Source: JAGOUN01 sp040389005
GTDB lineage: Bacteria > Pseudomonadota > Gammaproteobacteria > JAGOUN01
Length of the DNA: 42,965 nt
Direction: 5' to 3'
Assembly: GCA_040389005.1 (NCBI GenBank)
Contig: JAZKAS010000002.1
Location: 1 to 42,965 of the forward strand
The position numbers and the translations under genes are program-made. Position 1 is the first letter of the stretch, and every line of letters begins with the position of its first letter. Below the pieces are notes generated by a model. The model was not told where the DNA came from. It worked only from the letters and a program-made list of their open reading frames with translations, and searched no databases. This document shows positions 1-7,983 of the stretch, piece after piece.

Positions 1-1
1 A

Positions 2-814
2 GAGCATTTTTTAATGCTGTGTAATCACATTCGATTATTGGGCACCATTCTTTTAAGCAAAGAAGGTATTAATATTGCCGTTGCTGGAACGCGTGAACAA
101 ATTGATGTTTTCGGCAAGTATGTTCGCAAAGATCCGTGTTTTGCAGATATCGAATTTAAAGAATCATTTTCAGAAGAAGTGCCTTTTAAGCGCATGCGGG
201 TGCGCATTAAACCTGAAATTATTACGCTGGGCATTTCTGATGTTGATCGTGTGAAAGAAACTGGGCGCCATGTAAAACCACAAGAATTTAAACAATGGCT
301 CGATGAAGGTCGAGACGTTGTGCTTTTAGATACGCGTAATGATTATGAAGTTGAATTCGGTACGTTTAAAAATGCCATTGATCCGAAGATCGATAACTTT
401 CAAGAATTTCCTGAGGTGGTCGATAATCTTGATCCGGCACTAAAAGAAAAAACCGTTGTCATGTTTTGTACCGGTGGCGTGCGTTGTGAAAAAGCTTCTA
501 TTTTAATGGAACAACGCGGATTTAAAAACGTCTATCAAATTGAAGGCGGTATTTTAAAATACTTTGAAGAATGTGGCGGCGAACATTGGGAGGGCGATTG
601 TTTTGTATTTGATGAACGTATCGCGCTAAATAAGCAATTAGAACCGACGGGCGCAGCGCAATGTCATGTGTGTGGTTTTCCGGTGAATCTTGATGCACTT
701 AGTTCCCCTGAATATTTGCCGAATATTTCTTGCCCGAAATGTATTCATGGTCAACCGCATAAAAGAAGATACGATAAAATTATTAACCAAGGAGCACAAA
801 ATGAGTTTCAGTAA
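2..814 (+). CDS. trhO: tRNA uridine(34) hydroxylase, rhodanese-family (5' partial)
   Basis: Rhodanese-type enzyme of the TrhO/YceA family, known to hydroxylate uridine 34 of certain tRNAs to form 5-hydroxyuridine. The N-terminal acylphosphatase-like part reads GTILLSKEGIN, the family's usual GTILLAxEGIN. The central rhodanese domain carries the catalytic-Cys loop FCTGGVRCEK. A C-terminal Cys-rich segment (CHVCG and CPKC) is typical of the family. The reading frame is open to the left edge, and an ATG at 14 lies inside conserved sequence, so the real start is upstream of the window. The stop lies inside the next gene: it overlaps ppa by 14 nt, suggesting co-transcription. Confidence 0.9.
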   Translation, partial: EHFLMLCNHIRLLGTILLSKEGINIAVAGTREQIDVFGKYVRKDPCFADIEFKESFSEEVPFKRMRVRIKPEIITLGISDVDRVKETGRHVKPQEFKQWLDEGRDVVLLDTRNDYEVEFGTFKNAIDPKIDNFQEFPEVVDNLDPALKEKTVVMFCTGGVRCEKASILMEQRGFKNVYQIEGGILKYFEECGGEHWEGDCFVFDERIALNKQLEPTGAAQCHVCGFPVNLDALSSPEYLPNISCPKCIHGQPHKRRYDKIINQGAQNEFQ

Positions 815-1334
815 TTTAACTGCAGGAAAAGATATTCCACGCGATTTTAATGTTGTGATTGAAATCCCAAGAAATAGCAACCCGGTGAAATATGAAGTTT
901 GCAAAGATACCGGTGTATTACTAGTGGATAGATTTTTAGGCACCAGCATGATTTATCCGTGTGATTATGGCTACATTCCACAAACTCTTTCAGGCGATGG
1001 CGATCCTGTGGATGTGTTGGTAGTTTGCCCTTATCCATTAACTCCGGGCTCAGTGATTCGTTGCCGTACCGTCGGTTTATTACGTACTACTGATGAAAAA
1101 GGCCCGGATGCAAAATTATTAGCAGTACCTGTGAAAAAATTAACAAGCATTTACGATCACGTACAAAGCCCAGAAGATTTAGGCCAGCCTTTATTAGCGA
1201 TGATCGAGCATTTCTTTACGCATTATAAAGATTTGGAAGCGGGTAAATGGGTGAAAGTCGATGGCTGGGAAAATGCAGCTGCGGCGCAAAAAGAAATTGT
1301 AGAAAGTGTTGAACGCTTTAACAAAGGCGAATAG
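801..1334 (+). CDS. ppa: inorganic pyrophosphatase, family I
   Basis: Soluble Mg-dependent pyrophosphatase that hydrolyses PPi to 2 Pi and drives biosynthetic reactions in the cytoplasm. The product is 177 residues, the size of the E. coli enzyme (about 176). The signature DGDPVDVLV supplies the metal-binding aspartates, and the N-terminal VIEIPRNSNPVKYE is also typical. The ATG at 801 is chosen because AAGGAG sits just upstream and the homology begins directly after it; an in-frame ATG at 690 would give a spurious N-terminal extension inside trhO. glk follows after 12 nt, so trhO-ppa-glk is probably one operon. Confidence 0.96.
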   Translation: MSFSNLTAGKDIPRDFNVVIEIPRNSNPVKYEVCKDTGVLLVDRFLGTSMIYPCDYGYIPQTLSGDGDPVDVLVVCPYPLTPGSVIRCRTVGLLRTTDEKGPDAKLLAVPVKKLTSIYDHVQSPEDLGQPLLAMIEHFFTHYKDLEAGKWVKVDGWENAAAAQKEIVESVERFNKGE

Positions 1335-1346
1335 GTTTTATTCATT

Positions 1347-2366
1347 ATGATGCGAAAAACCTTTGTAGTTTGGGATCTCGGTGCGACAAAATGTGCTGCT
1401 GCAGTCATTGATTTTGATTTTCATTCAGATGAATTCGATTGCATCAGCACAACGCGCGTGCCGTTAACTGATTGCGCGGATCTTGATGCATTGGTAGCGC
1501 AAATTGAGACGAATCTCAATTATTCCATGGCTAATGCCGATGCGATTTGTATCGCAGCGGCAGGGCGCNNNNNNNNNNATGCTTGGCGTAATATTGAAAT
1601 TGTGCATGATTACGTACCAGTTGCTTGCGCGACATTTACTTCTTATTTGCAACAACCCGGTAATGTTAAAACGCTCGTTGAGGGTAAACCTGAACGCTTC
1701 GGTCGCAAAGTTGTATTTGGTGTGGGAACAGGCCTTGGGTTAAAAGATTGTGTTCAGTTACCCAATGGTGATTTTTGGTTGGGCAGTAACGAAGCGGGCC
1801 ACATTGGCTTAACTTTTCCTCCAAAAGCGAATCCACAAAATGAAGTGCGCCATCGTGAGTTTGTGCGTTTTTTAAAAAATGAAGGTGGTTTATTAAAAGA
1901 CGAAGTGTTGACCTTCGAGAAAATTTTATCAGGTCGAGGTGTAGGACGTATTCATCATTTTTTAACAGGCCAATGTGGCATGACTCCCGAAGAAATTGGG
2001 CGAACGATGACCGATGGTGAAAATACTGAAACCATGAAAATGCTCGCGTGGTATGTTGGTTTGTTTATCGGCACCGTGCAACTTATGTTTATGCCCAGTG
2101 GCGGTATTTGGTTTACCGGCGGTGTTGTTTTAAAAAATCTTGCATTATGCGATCAAGACGAACTTTACCAAGGAATCTATGCGTGCCCCGCGTATCAAAA
2201 AGATCGCGAACATTTTCCTTTAAATGTGATGATTGGACCGGATTATGCGCTTATGGGGTGTGCTTATTATGCGTCTCGTCGTCTTTTGGTCCCGCAAAAT
2301 ATCGTGGATGTCGCGCCCGCATTTCGTTTTCGTGCTTCAACATTTAAATCAATTTTACGGGATTGA
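1347..2366 (+). CDS. glk: glucokinase (contains 10-N assembly gap)
   Basis: ATP-dependent glucokinase of the bacterial Glk family (PF02685 type), phosphorylating glucose to glucose-6-phosphate. The N-terminal phosphate-binding loop DLGATK, the GVGTGLGLK loop, and AGHIGL (family: EGGHVD/AGHI) are visible. VHDYVPVACAT just after the gap resembles the family's NDF motif with the catalytic Asp. Bases 1569-1578 are N, so three to four residues are unknown. The frame happens to be open across the gap, so either the estimated length preserves frame or this is chance. Total length about 339 residues against about 320 for E. coli. ATG at 1347 or 1350. Confidence 0.85.
   Translation: MMRKTFVVWDLGATKCAAAVIDFDFHSDEFDCISTTRVPLTDCADLDALVAQIETNLNYSMANADAICIAAAGRXXXXAWRNIEIVHDYVPVACATFTSYLQQPGNVKTLVEGKPERFGRKVVFGVGTGLGLKDCVQLPNGDFWLGSNEAGHIGLTFPPKANPQNEVRHREFVRFLKNEGGLLKDEVLTFEKILSGRGVGRIHHFLTGQCGMTPEEIGRTMTDGENTETMKMLAWYVGLFIGTVQLMFMPSGGIWFTGGVVLKNLALCDQDELYQGIYACPAYQKDREHFPLNVMIGPDYALMGCAYYASRRLLVPQNIVDVAPAFRFRASTFKSILRD
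1569..1578. other. assembly gap of 10 N
   Basis: Run of ten N within glk. The fixed length matches the second gap at 12016-12025, so it is probably a scaffold spacer rather than a measured distance. Confidence 0.98.
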
Positions 2367-2444
2367 TTTAAGATCGTTTTAAGATTGACGTTGTATAAAT
2401 GAGAGATCGTACTGTCATCAAAAAAAAATAATAAGAGGTGGATG

Positions 2445-3233
2445 ATGTCCAGTCCTGAGAGGCAACTATCAAAAGACGCTGATCAACTCTATCAGAGAGT
2501 CAAGGAAGAAGTTGAAACAAAGTTCAGTGTTAAAAATATCAGGGATGGTTTGTTATTAATAGAATGGCCTGTATATGAAGATAGCGACAATGCAGTGCAA
2601 AAAGCCTCCGAATTTACAGAAATAGATCATACGCCATCTAATGAGGTAATACTCAGCAAGTTTAAAAAATATCGAAATAGCCTTTTAACACAACTCAATG
2701 ATGCGAGGGCTTGTGGTCATCAAAGTGCGCTATCATTAATGGTGCGACTTGAATTGATTTATGTGCAAGAAGTTGAAAAATTGCAAGTAGAGCATGCTTC
2801 TTATTCTGACAAACATTGGACGCTACGAAGTAGAGAATTAAAAGCAGTTTATAATAATTCCAGTGTCTCAATTGAAGCGCGATGCTTATCTAAGCTCGTT
2901 CGGGCAGAATTATTATCTTATTTAGGTGATTTGACTAAAGTACAAAGATTATGTTCAGAGCTCTCTAACATGATTGCTGGCGCTCAATTTAATTCTTTTA
3001 TAATGCTTGAAATGTCAAATAGAATTGCAGCTTTATTGGAAAAGCATTCGCATAAAGTAAGCGACGCATTTTCGCCTGATAGAAGAAGTAGATCATCTAC
3101 GGTATCAAGTAGTGGCAGTTACTCTTTATCGGATCGTGCTTCTCTTTATTCTGTTTCTAGTGATAAAGGAAATAGTGGGCTATCTGAAATTAATTTTAAA
3201 GAGGGTAGCTTGCTTGATATGAAAGCATCTTAA
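2445..3233 (+). CDS. unrecognised serine-rich protein, possible effector
   Basis: I do not recognise this 262-residue protein. It is hydrophilic, with no signal peptide or membrane segment. Residues 1-200 are predicted helical with Lys/Glu-rich stretches. The last ~60 residues are a Ser-rich low-complexity tail (RSRSSTVSSSGSYSLSDRAS). The SD-like AGAGGTGG directly precedes two consecutive ATGs (2442 and 2445); the second has the better spacing. It is preceded by a ~75-nt AT-rich intergenic region and followed by tRNAs on the opposite strand, so it stands alone. Its composition resembles secreted effectors of intracellular Legionellales and the 961-residue protein at 4068, but function is not inferable. 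Confidence 0.7.
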   Translation: MSSPERQLSKDADQLYQRVKEEVETKFSVKNIRDGLLLIEWPVYEDSDNAVQKASEFTEIDHTPSNEVILSKFKKYRNSLLTQLNDARACGHQSALSLMVRLELIYVQEVEKLQVEHASYSDKHWTLRSRELKAVYNNSSVSIEARCLSKLVRAELLSYLGDLTKVQRLCSELSNMIAGAQFNSFIMLEMSNRIAALLEKHSHKVSDAFSPDRRSRSSTVSSSGSYSLSDRASLYSVSSDKGNSGLSEINFKEGSLLDMKAS

Positions 3234-3240
3234 AATTTAT

Positions 3241-3316
3241 TGGTGCCCTGGGTAGGAATCGAACCTACGACCTATCCCTTAGGAGGGGATCGCTCTATCC
3301 ACTGGGCTACCAAGGC
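3241..3316 (-). tRNA. tRNA-Arg (anticodon CCT)
   Basis: On the minus strand a 76-nt cloverleaf begins GCCTTGG and ends CCAGGGC-ACCA with encoded CCA. The anticodon stem ATCCC/GGGAT encloses the loop CTCCTAA, giving anticodon CCT, which reads AGG. The T arm contains GGTTCGATTCC. Confidence 0.96.
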
Positions 3317-3400
3317 TATGCAGCTCCATTTAAAAAGCGAGCTGCTTCGTTGAAAACTCGCATCTCATCTTTTTATATGAATCTGTCAAGAGAAGTAATG

Positions 3401-3487
3401 TGGTACCGAGAGCCGGACTCGAACCGGCACAATGTCACCATCACCTGATTTTGAGTCAGGCGCGTCTACCAATTCCGCCATCCCGGC
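3401..3487 (-). tRNA. tRNA-Leu (anticodon CAA)
   Basis: An 87-nt class II tRNA with a long variable arm on the minus strand. It begins GCCGGGATGGCGGAATTGG and ends with encoded CCA. The anticodon stem CCTGA/TCAGG encloses loop CTCAAAA, giving CAA, which reads TTG. It lies upstream of tRNA-Arg in the same orientation and just downstream of the dsbB-like gene. Confidence 0.96.
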
Positions 3488-3496
3488 ACATACTTT

Positions 3497-3919
3497 TCAT
3501 TTCGACTCAAAGTGAACGGTGGAGTATACCAGAGCTAGCAATAGGGTCAAGATGAAAAATCCTCCCAAAGAAATTAACGGCAAAGTTACAAACCCGCCCC
3601 ATATCCAATCAATATGGCTACAACTCGGGCCAGCGCCACAGACATCGATAGGAGAGAATCCTGGAATCATTTGCTCAAGATATTGATATCCTGCAAACAA
3701 TATACCCAAAATCGTTAGGGGTAGGGTATAAATAGCGATTCTATTATCACTTCGAAAACAAGCCATTCCCAAAATAATTACCAAAGGGTACAAGCAAATG
3801 CGTTGATACCAGCACAACGCACAAATTGGCCAATGCAACACTTCACTTAGAAACAAACTCAGCAAGGTGCCCATTACACTGAGCAACCAAGCAAAATATA
3901 ACGAATGTTTTTTCATCAT
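3497..3919 (-). CDS. dsbB: disulfide bond formation protein, DsbB/BdbC type
   Basis: Small inner-membrane quinone-linked thiol oxidase that would reoxidise a periplasmic DsbA-like protein. The 140-residue product has four hydrophobic segments, the first-loop pair C33-x-x-C36 in the family motif CALCWYQR, and a second-loop pair C94/C100. The compact size (~140 versus 176 for E. coli DsbB) fits the BdbC-like branch. Start ATG at 3919 or 3916. The gene lies 9 nt upstream of tRNA-Leu on the same strand. No dsbA is in the window. Confidence 0.88.
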   Translation of the reverse strand: MMKKHSLYFAWLLSVMGTLLSLFLSEVLHWPICALCWYQRICLYPLVIILGMACFRSDNRIAIYTLPLTILGILFAGYQYLEQMIPGFSPIDVCGAGPSCSHIDWIWGGFVTLPLISLGGFFILTLLLALVYSTVHFESK

Positions 3920-4067
3920 TTAGCCTTTTTTTTAGCCTAATAAAGCAGCGGTGAAAATAAAGTCCCGCTTTTATACCTTCGCTAAGTTTACATTAAGCTT
4001 TTGCTGTTACATATACCTATGAAGCGATAAAAATAAAAGCTGATAGACTCGGCATGAGAGGTAATTT

Positions 4068-6953
4068 ATGACCCTAGAAGAATTAAAAAACTACTTAGAT
4101 GCCCGATATCGTGATGAGCTTGTTCGAATATTGCTGAGAGAAGTGCTTTTCAGGTTTAAATGCCGTGTTGAAGAAGAGAAAAAATTCTGGTCCAAAACAA
4201 ATGTGATCCAACATTTGGCGCATTTTCAAACTCAGGCAGATGGAGCTAATACTGAAGTGCTTATTAGCCTTCTTCGTTCTGCGATCCAAACATTGTATGA
4301 TGATATTGATAATAAAGCATATAAAAAAGTGTTTGATGCTGTTTCGCGAATTGCGATTTACGAGAAGTGGTGGTCAGATGATAAATTTAATATATTTAAC
4401 GAATTTGAAGAAGATTTTTTCATTACAAATATTTTTTACAAGCTAAAAGAAAAAAAAGAACAAGTAGAAAGAAAAATTAAGTATCAACTTGAGCTGGAAG
4501 CATTAGTTACTGAGCAACAACTTAGATTTGGCTTTGACAAAATCCCTGAATATCAGGAAATGCCTGAGTTCGATAAAAGAAAATATGAAAATTTATTCTT
4601 AAAAGCAGTTGAGCCTGATTTTTCGCTTCCGCAGATTCTGGTATCTGCATCTTCTTCAAATTTCGATCAAGCAGGGTCAGAAAAGCAAGAGCAAAATGCT
4701 ACTTTATTTCATTCAGTTAAAAATGCGTTTGCGAAAATTTATAAATTTGCCTATGAAAATATTCGAGTAATTGGCGAAGTTAGGCTATTGATTCGAGAAA
4801 TTGACGAAAATAGGCTATTGCAAGAAGTTCGCAATATGCTTGGAGGCACTGAATCAACCGAATACAAGAAAGTCGTCAAGTTGCTGGGCATCGCTAAAGC
4901 TATTAATCTCAATGATGATGACATTATTGAAGCGCTATCACTTATTGATTACTTAAAAAGACAGAAAAAAGCAGCTGCTGATATAAATTATCTTGAAAGT
5001 ATCAAGCATATTTTTGATGTAGCGAGAAACAAGGGCATTGAAGCTGAGATGCGCCATGTCTTATCTGACGTTGATCAACAGGTTGAACTTTTGAAAAAGA
5101 CTGAGGCTGCATTTGAAGAATATGAAAAGCACTTATCAGAAATAGCATCAACACGAAAATCAAAAGAACAGCGAATCAATCAAGGATCATCATCAAGTGG
5201 ATTGTCTAAGCAATTGAATGGTAGTTCATCCAGTAAAAATATTCTGTCAACGCAAGCGATAAAAAGAATTAACCCAAAGGAATTGCCTGTAAATATAGAT
5301 GATTTGCAATTCATGGCATATTCGGTTTTTCTTAAAAATACTCAGGTGATGCGGAGTGATTTTTGTTCATGGACACGTCAAACCAAGTTGGTGATGACAG
5401 AGCAATATTCAACACTTATGCAAGAAATCAGCGGTTTTATTTCACAGAATTCATCGCTTCCTTCTCCACGCTATTATGCAATTTTGATATTTAGTATTGC
5501 GTTGATGCAAGAGTCTCAGGATTCGCCAGCATATGAGTTATTGCATGCCTCATTATTGGGCTTGGTAGATGGTCGTTTGCCAAAGAGAGTTGATGAATTT
5601 TTTGATTTGAATTTAGATTGGTTGCTTAATTCTTTGCCCTCAGGTATTAATGTTTCTTCGAGCTTAAATGGTAATCTTGCTTTTTTTAGCTCTGTGAAAG
5701 AAAAAATATTAATATTTTTTCCGAAGCCGGTGAAGCGCCAAGCTCCTAAGGCGGCTTCTTTTGATGACATGTCATCTGCATCTGCCCTAGATGATAGCAG
5801 GGTTTCTTTTTCTTCAGTTGCTAAGGTTGAAGAAAAAACACTGAGTGAACGTGCTAAAATTATTTCTGGCACTATTATGGGGCTTAAGCACGATGCTTAT
5901 AAAACAATCGATAACTTTTATCCAAGCGATGATGATATTGCAGAAGATGCTAATCCTCATGTGCTTGAGGTTTTAACTTTGCTGCGGTGGTTCAAGAGTA
6001 CGCCAAAAGGTAAGGGTTATGATATTCTTGATATAGAAGCAAACTTTGTCAAACTTGCCAATAAGCCAGATAATCAATTACTAAAAGAAATAAAAAATAC
6101 TTTTGCGGCGCAGAAAATATATAACAAAAAAAATGTCTTAGGTCGGTTTTACACGGAACTGAGTGAAATTGTTCTGCTTATTGAATTTGTTCCTCAAGCT
6201 ATGAGCACACCTAAACAAAAAACTTCGTCGTCAACCTCTCCAATTTCGATTGATGGTGGCCAAAAGACCTCATCAAATTCTGACTCAAGTGGTAGTGATG
6301 AAGAAAAAAGAAAGGCAAGAGTCCGCGATGATGCTGCAGGCTTGTCTGGAGTGTCTGCCGGACTTAAAACACCCACTCGTGTTTCATTCGCTTCTTTGAG
6401 CAGTCGAATGCCTTCAGTTGATTTACGTACTAGTGCTTCGCCAGCCTTTGGTAGTTGGATGGGATCGCGATTTAGCTTTTCTTGGGCCGATGGGTCGTCG
6501 AATAAAGAACAAGCGGCGCGCATCTATTCTGAGCGCATAAAAATTATGGTGGATACTGTATGTGCTAATCTTCGTCAGATTTATGTCACGCTCGATGCAG
6601 GCAAGGCATCTGTTATGGCGGGGAAAGCGGAAAGTATACTAAAAGGATTTAAAGATCCTGGTGAGTCTCAAGAGCTTCAAGATACTCATATCCTCTGCTG
6701 TCTACTGACTTGTTGGTATAATGATTATTCGTTGGTACAAAATGATGCCAATAATCCTCTTATTCGCGAAATTGAGGTTAATAAAAAATATTTGTATAGT
6801 TGTGTGCAAGATCAGTCGGTAGCTGATTTAACTTCGTTTAAATGGCCGGCAGATATTAGGAATGATGAGCTTAGGCGCTTGAAAGAGCTTGTTGATGAAT
6901 ATGCTGCCAAACTCTGTTATCCGGTGAGAAAATTAAGCTTTGGGGGAAAGTAG
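4068..6953 (+). CDS. large unrecognised coiled-coil/serine-rich protein, possible effector
   Basis: A 961-residue protein that I cannot assign to a family. It has no signal peptide and no membrane segment. Residues ~1-370 are strongly helical and charged with likely coiled coils (ELKNYLDARY start, Lys/Glu runs near 120-160). Ser-rich linkers occur around 375-395 (NQGSSSSGLSK), 590-610, 740-790 and 815-835, separating helical blocks. The C-terminus is short and basic. AGAGG upstream of ATG 4068 supports the start. It is monocistronic, ended by the terminator at 6967-7002. Size, modular helix/Ser-linker build and orphan status resemble type IV effectors of Legionella/Coxiella relatives, but no catalytic motif is visible. 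Confidence 0.75.
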   Translation: MTLEELKNYLDARYRDELVRILLREVLFRFKCRVEEEKKFWSKTNVIQHLAHFQTQADGANTEVLISLLRSAIQTLYDDIDNKAYKKVFDAVSRIAIYEKWWSDDKFNIFNEFEEDFFITNIFYKLKEKKEQVERKIKYQLELEALVTEQQLRFGFDKIPEYQEMPEFDKRKYENLFLKAVEPDFSLPQILVSASSSNFDQAGSEKQEQNATLFHSVKNAFAKIYKFAYENIRVIGEVRLLIREIDENRLLQEVRNMLGGTESTEYKKVVKLLGIAKAINLNDDDIIEALSLIDYLKRQKKAAADINYLESIKHIFDVARNKGIEAEMRHVLSDVDQQVELLKKTEAAFEEYEKHLSEIASTRKSKEQRINQGSSSSGLSKQLNGSSSSKNILSTQAIKRINPKELPVNIDDLQFMAYSVFLKNTQVMRSDFCSWTRQTKLVMTEQYSTLMQEISGFISQNSSLPSPRYYAILIFSIALMQESQDSPAYELLHASLLGLVDGRLPKRVDEFFDLNLDWLLNSLPSGINVSSSLNGNLAFFSSVKEKILIFFPKPVKRQAPKAASFDDMSSASALDDSRVSFSSVAKVEEKTLSERAKIISGTIMGLKHDAYKTIDNFYPSDDDIAEDANPHVLEVLTLLRWFKSTPKGKGYDILDIEANFVKLANKPDNQLLKEIKNTFAAQKIYNKKNVLGRFYTELSEIVLLIEFVPQAMSTPKQKTSSSTSPISIDGGQKTSSNSDSSGSDEEKRKARVRDDAAGLSGVSAGLKTPTRVSFASLSSRMPSVDLRTSASPAFGSWMGSRFSFSWADGSSNKEQAARIYSERIKIMVDTVCANLRQIYVTLDAGKASVMAGKAESILKGFKDPGESQELQDTHILCCLLTCWYNDYSLVQNDANNPLIREIEVNKKYLYSCVQDQSVADLTSFKWPADIRNDELRRLKELVDEYAAKLCYPVRKLSFGGK

Positions 6954-6966
6954 CCTTCTGTTTGCC

Positions 6967-7002
6967 AGTCGTTCTTGAGCGAAAGTTCGAGGGCGACTTT
7001 TT
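6967..7002 (+). terminator. rho-independent terminator
   Basis: A 14-bp stem (AGTCGTTCTTGAGC against GTTCGAGGGCGACT, with several G-T wobbles), a GAAA tetraloop, and a T5 tract, 13 nt after the stop of the 961-residue gene. Confidence 0.85.
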
Positions 7003-7081
7003 AATATTTGATCTTGTCAATATCATGTAAAATTGTTCTAATGCATGTGCTATCTTCATGGCAGTTTATTTGGATTTTTTT

Positions 7082-7810
7082 ATGTATGTCATCATCGCTA
7101 ATTTCGGCAACGATTCCATCGCCCTAATCGAATGGGTTCGTCAACAATCGCTTCAAAATGTTGCTGTGTTATCGATTGATACCGGTTGGGCGGCTGAAAG
7201 TTGGAATCAACGGGTTATTTTAGCGAATCATTATTTAGTGAAAAATAATATTACTCATGTGCGATTAAAATCGGAATATGATTTTTCAAGGCTTGTAGCA
7301 GAGCGACAAAATTTCCCCAGTATTAAATTTCATTGGTGTGCGAGTTTTTTGAAAGGCCTGCCGATTTTAGATTGGTTGGATCAGGTCGATCCCAGTCTCA
7401 ATGCGACTCTTTTATTGGCAAAGCGCCGTGAACAAGCACCTGCTTTGCGTGATTTGCAAGAATTTGAGCCTGAAAGCCATTCTTATGGTGATCGAAAAGT
7501 GTGGTATCCCTTATATCAACATACTTTGGCACAAAGAAATATACTCATTCAGCAAGCAGGTTTTGATTTATTAACCACACGAAGTTTAGAATGTGATCCC
7601 TGTATTTATAACCAGCGCAGTGATTTCAAGCGCTTGGACGATAAGCGAATTCAACAAGTAACAGCGCTTGAGGCTAAAATAGGCCGACCGATGTTTTCAA
7701 CTTCTATTAAAAAGATAATCGCGGATGATTTCTCAGAAGTTGATACAGCGGGCAACGATAAATCAATTTACTATCAAGGCTGTGGTAGTGAATTTGGATG
7801 TGGTGATTAA
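7082..7810 (+). CDS. PP-loop / PAPS-reductase-family protein
   Basis: Protein of the adenine-nucleotide alpha-hydrolase fold, PAPS reductase-like branch (PF01507 type). The N-terminus NFGNDSIAL corresponds to the PP-loop SGGKDS, with two substitutions (GN for GK). Cysteines in LECDPC and a C-terminal GCGSEFGCGD resemble the Fe-S or zinc-binding cysteines seen in sulfonucleotide reductases and related DUFs. Length 242 residues from ATG 7082, which places the PP-loop right at the N-terminus as usual; ATG 7058 in frame is an alternative with no clear SD. The substrate is unknown: it could be a phosphoadenosine phosphosulfate reductase or a tRNA/DNA thiolation-type enzyme. It overlaps the rubredoxin gene tail-to-tail by 4 nt. 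Confidence 0.7.
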   Translation: MYVIIANFGNDSIALIEWVRQQSLQNVAVLSIDTGWAAESWNQRVILANHYLVKNNITHVRLKSEYDFSRLVAERQNFPSIKFHWCASFLKGLPILDWLDQVDPSLNATLLLAKRREQAPALRDLQEFEPESHSYGDRKVWYPLYQHTLAQRNILIQQAGFDLLTTRSLECDPCIYNQRSDFKRLDDKRIQQVTALEAKIGRPMFSTSIKKIIADDFSEVDTAGNDKSIYYQGCGSEFGCGD

Positions 7811-7980
7811 CGTTTTTTTACCATGTCAAAATCTTTTTTTGCAACTCCACATTCTGGGCAAAACCAATCCTCTGGAATATCTTGCCAACGTGTGCCAGGT
7901 GCTATGCCTTCCTCAGGTAACCCGAGTGATTCATCATAAATAAAACCACAGACAATGCATATCCATTGATCAAATTGCAT
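7807..7980 (-). CDS. rubredoxin
   Basis: A 57-residue electron carrier. On the minus strand ATG 7980 opens MQFDQWICIVCGFIYDE and the protein continues to FCPECGVAKKDF before TAA. The two CxxC knuckles C8/C11 and C41/C44 bind one iron, with the conserved aromatic and Gly/Pro residues between them (LPEEGIAPGTRW). It begins 3 nt after the stop of the halogenase-like gene, with GGTGGTG as SD, so it is the last gene of the biosynthetic operon. A partner is not visible, but rubredoxins feed electrons to non-haem di-iron oxygenases or flavoproteins, so service to one of the flavoenzymes of this operon is a reasonable inference. Confidence 0.93.
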   Translation of the reverse strand: MQFDQWICIVCGFIYDESLGLPEEGIAPGTRWQDIPEDWFCPECGVAKKDFDMVKKR

Positions 7981-7983
7981 AAT

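Noticed and set aside
2370..2420. Sigma-70 promoter TTGACG...TATAAA/TACTGT before the 262-residue gene
   Set aside because: TTGACG and TATAAA nearly abut and TACTGT is at a poor 19-nt spacing; not convincing.
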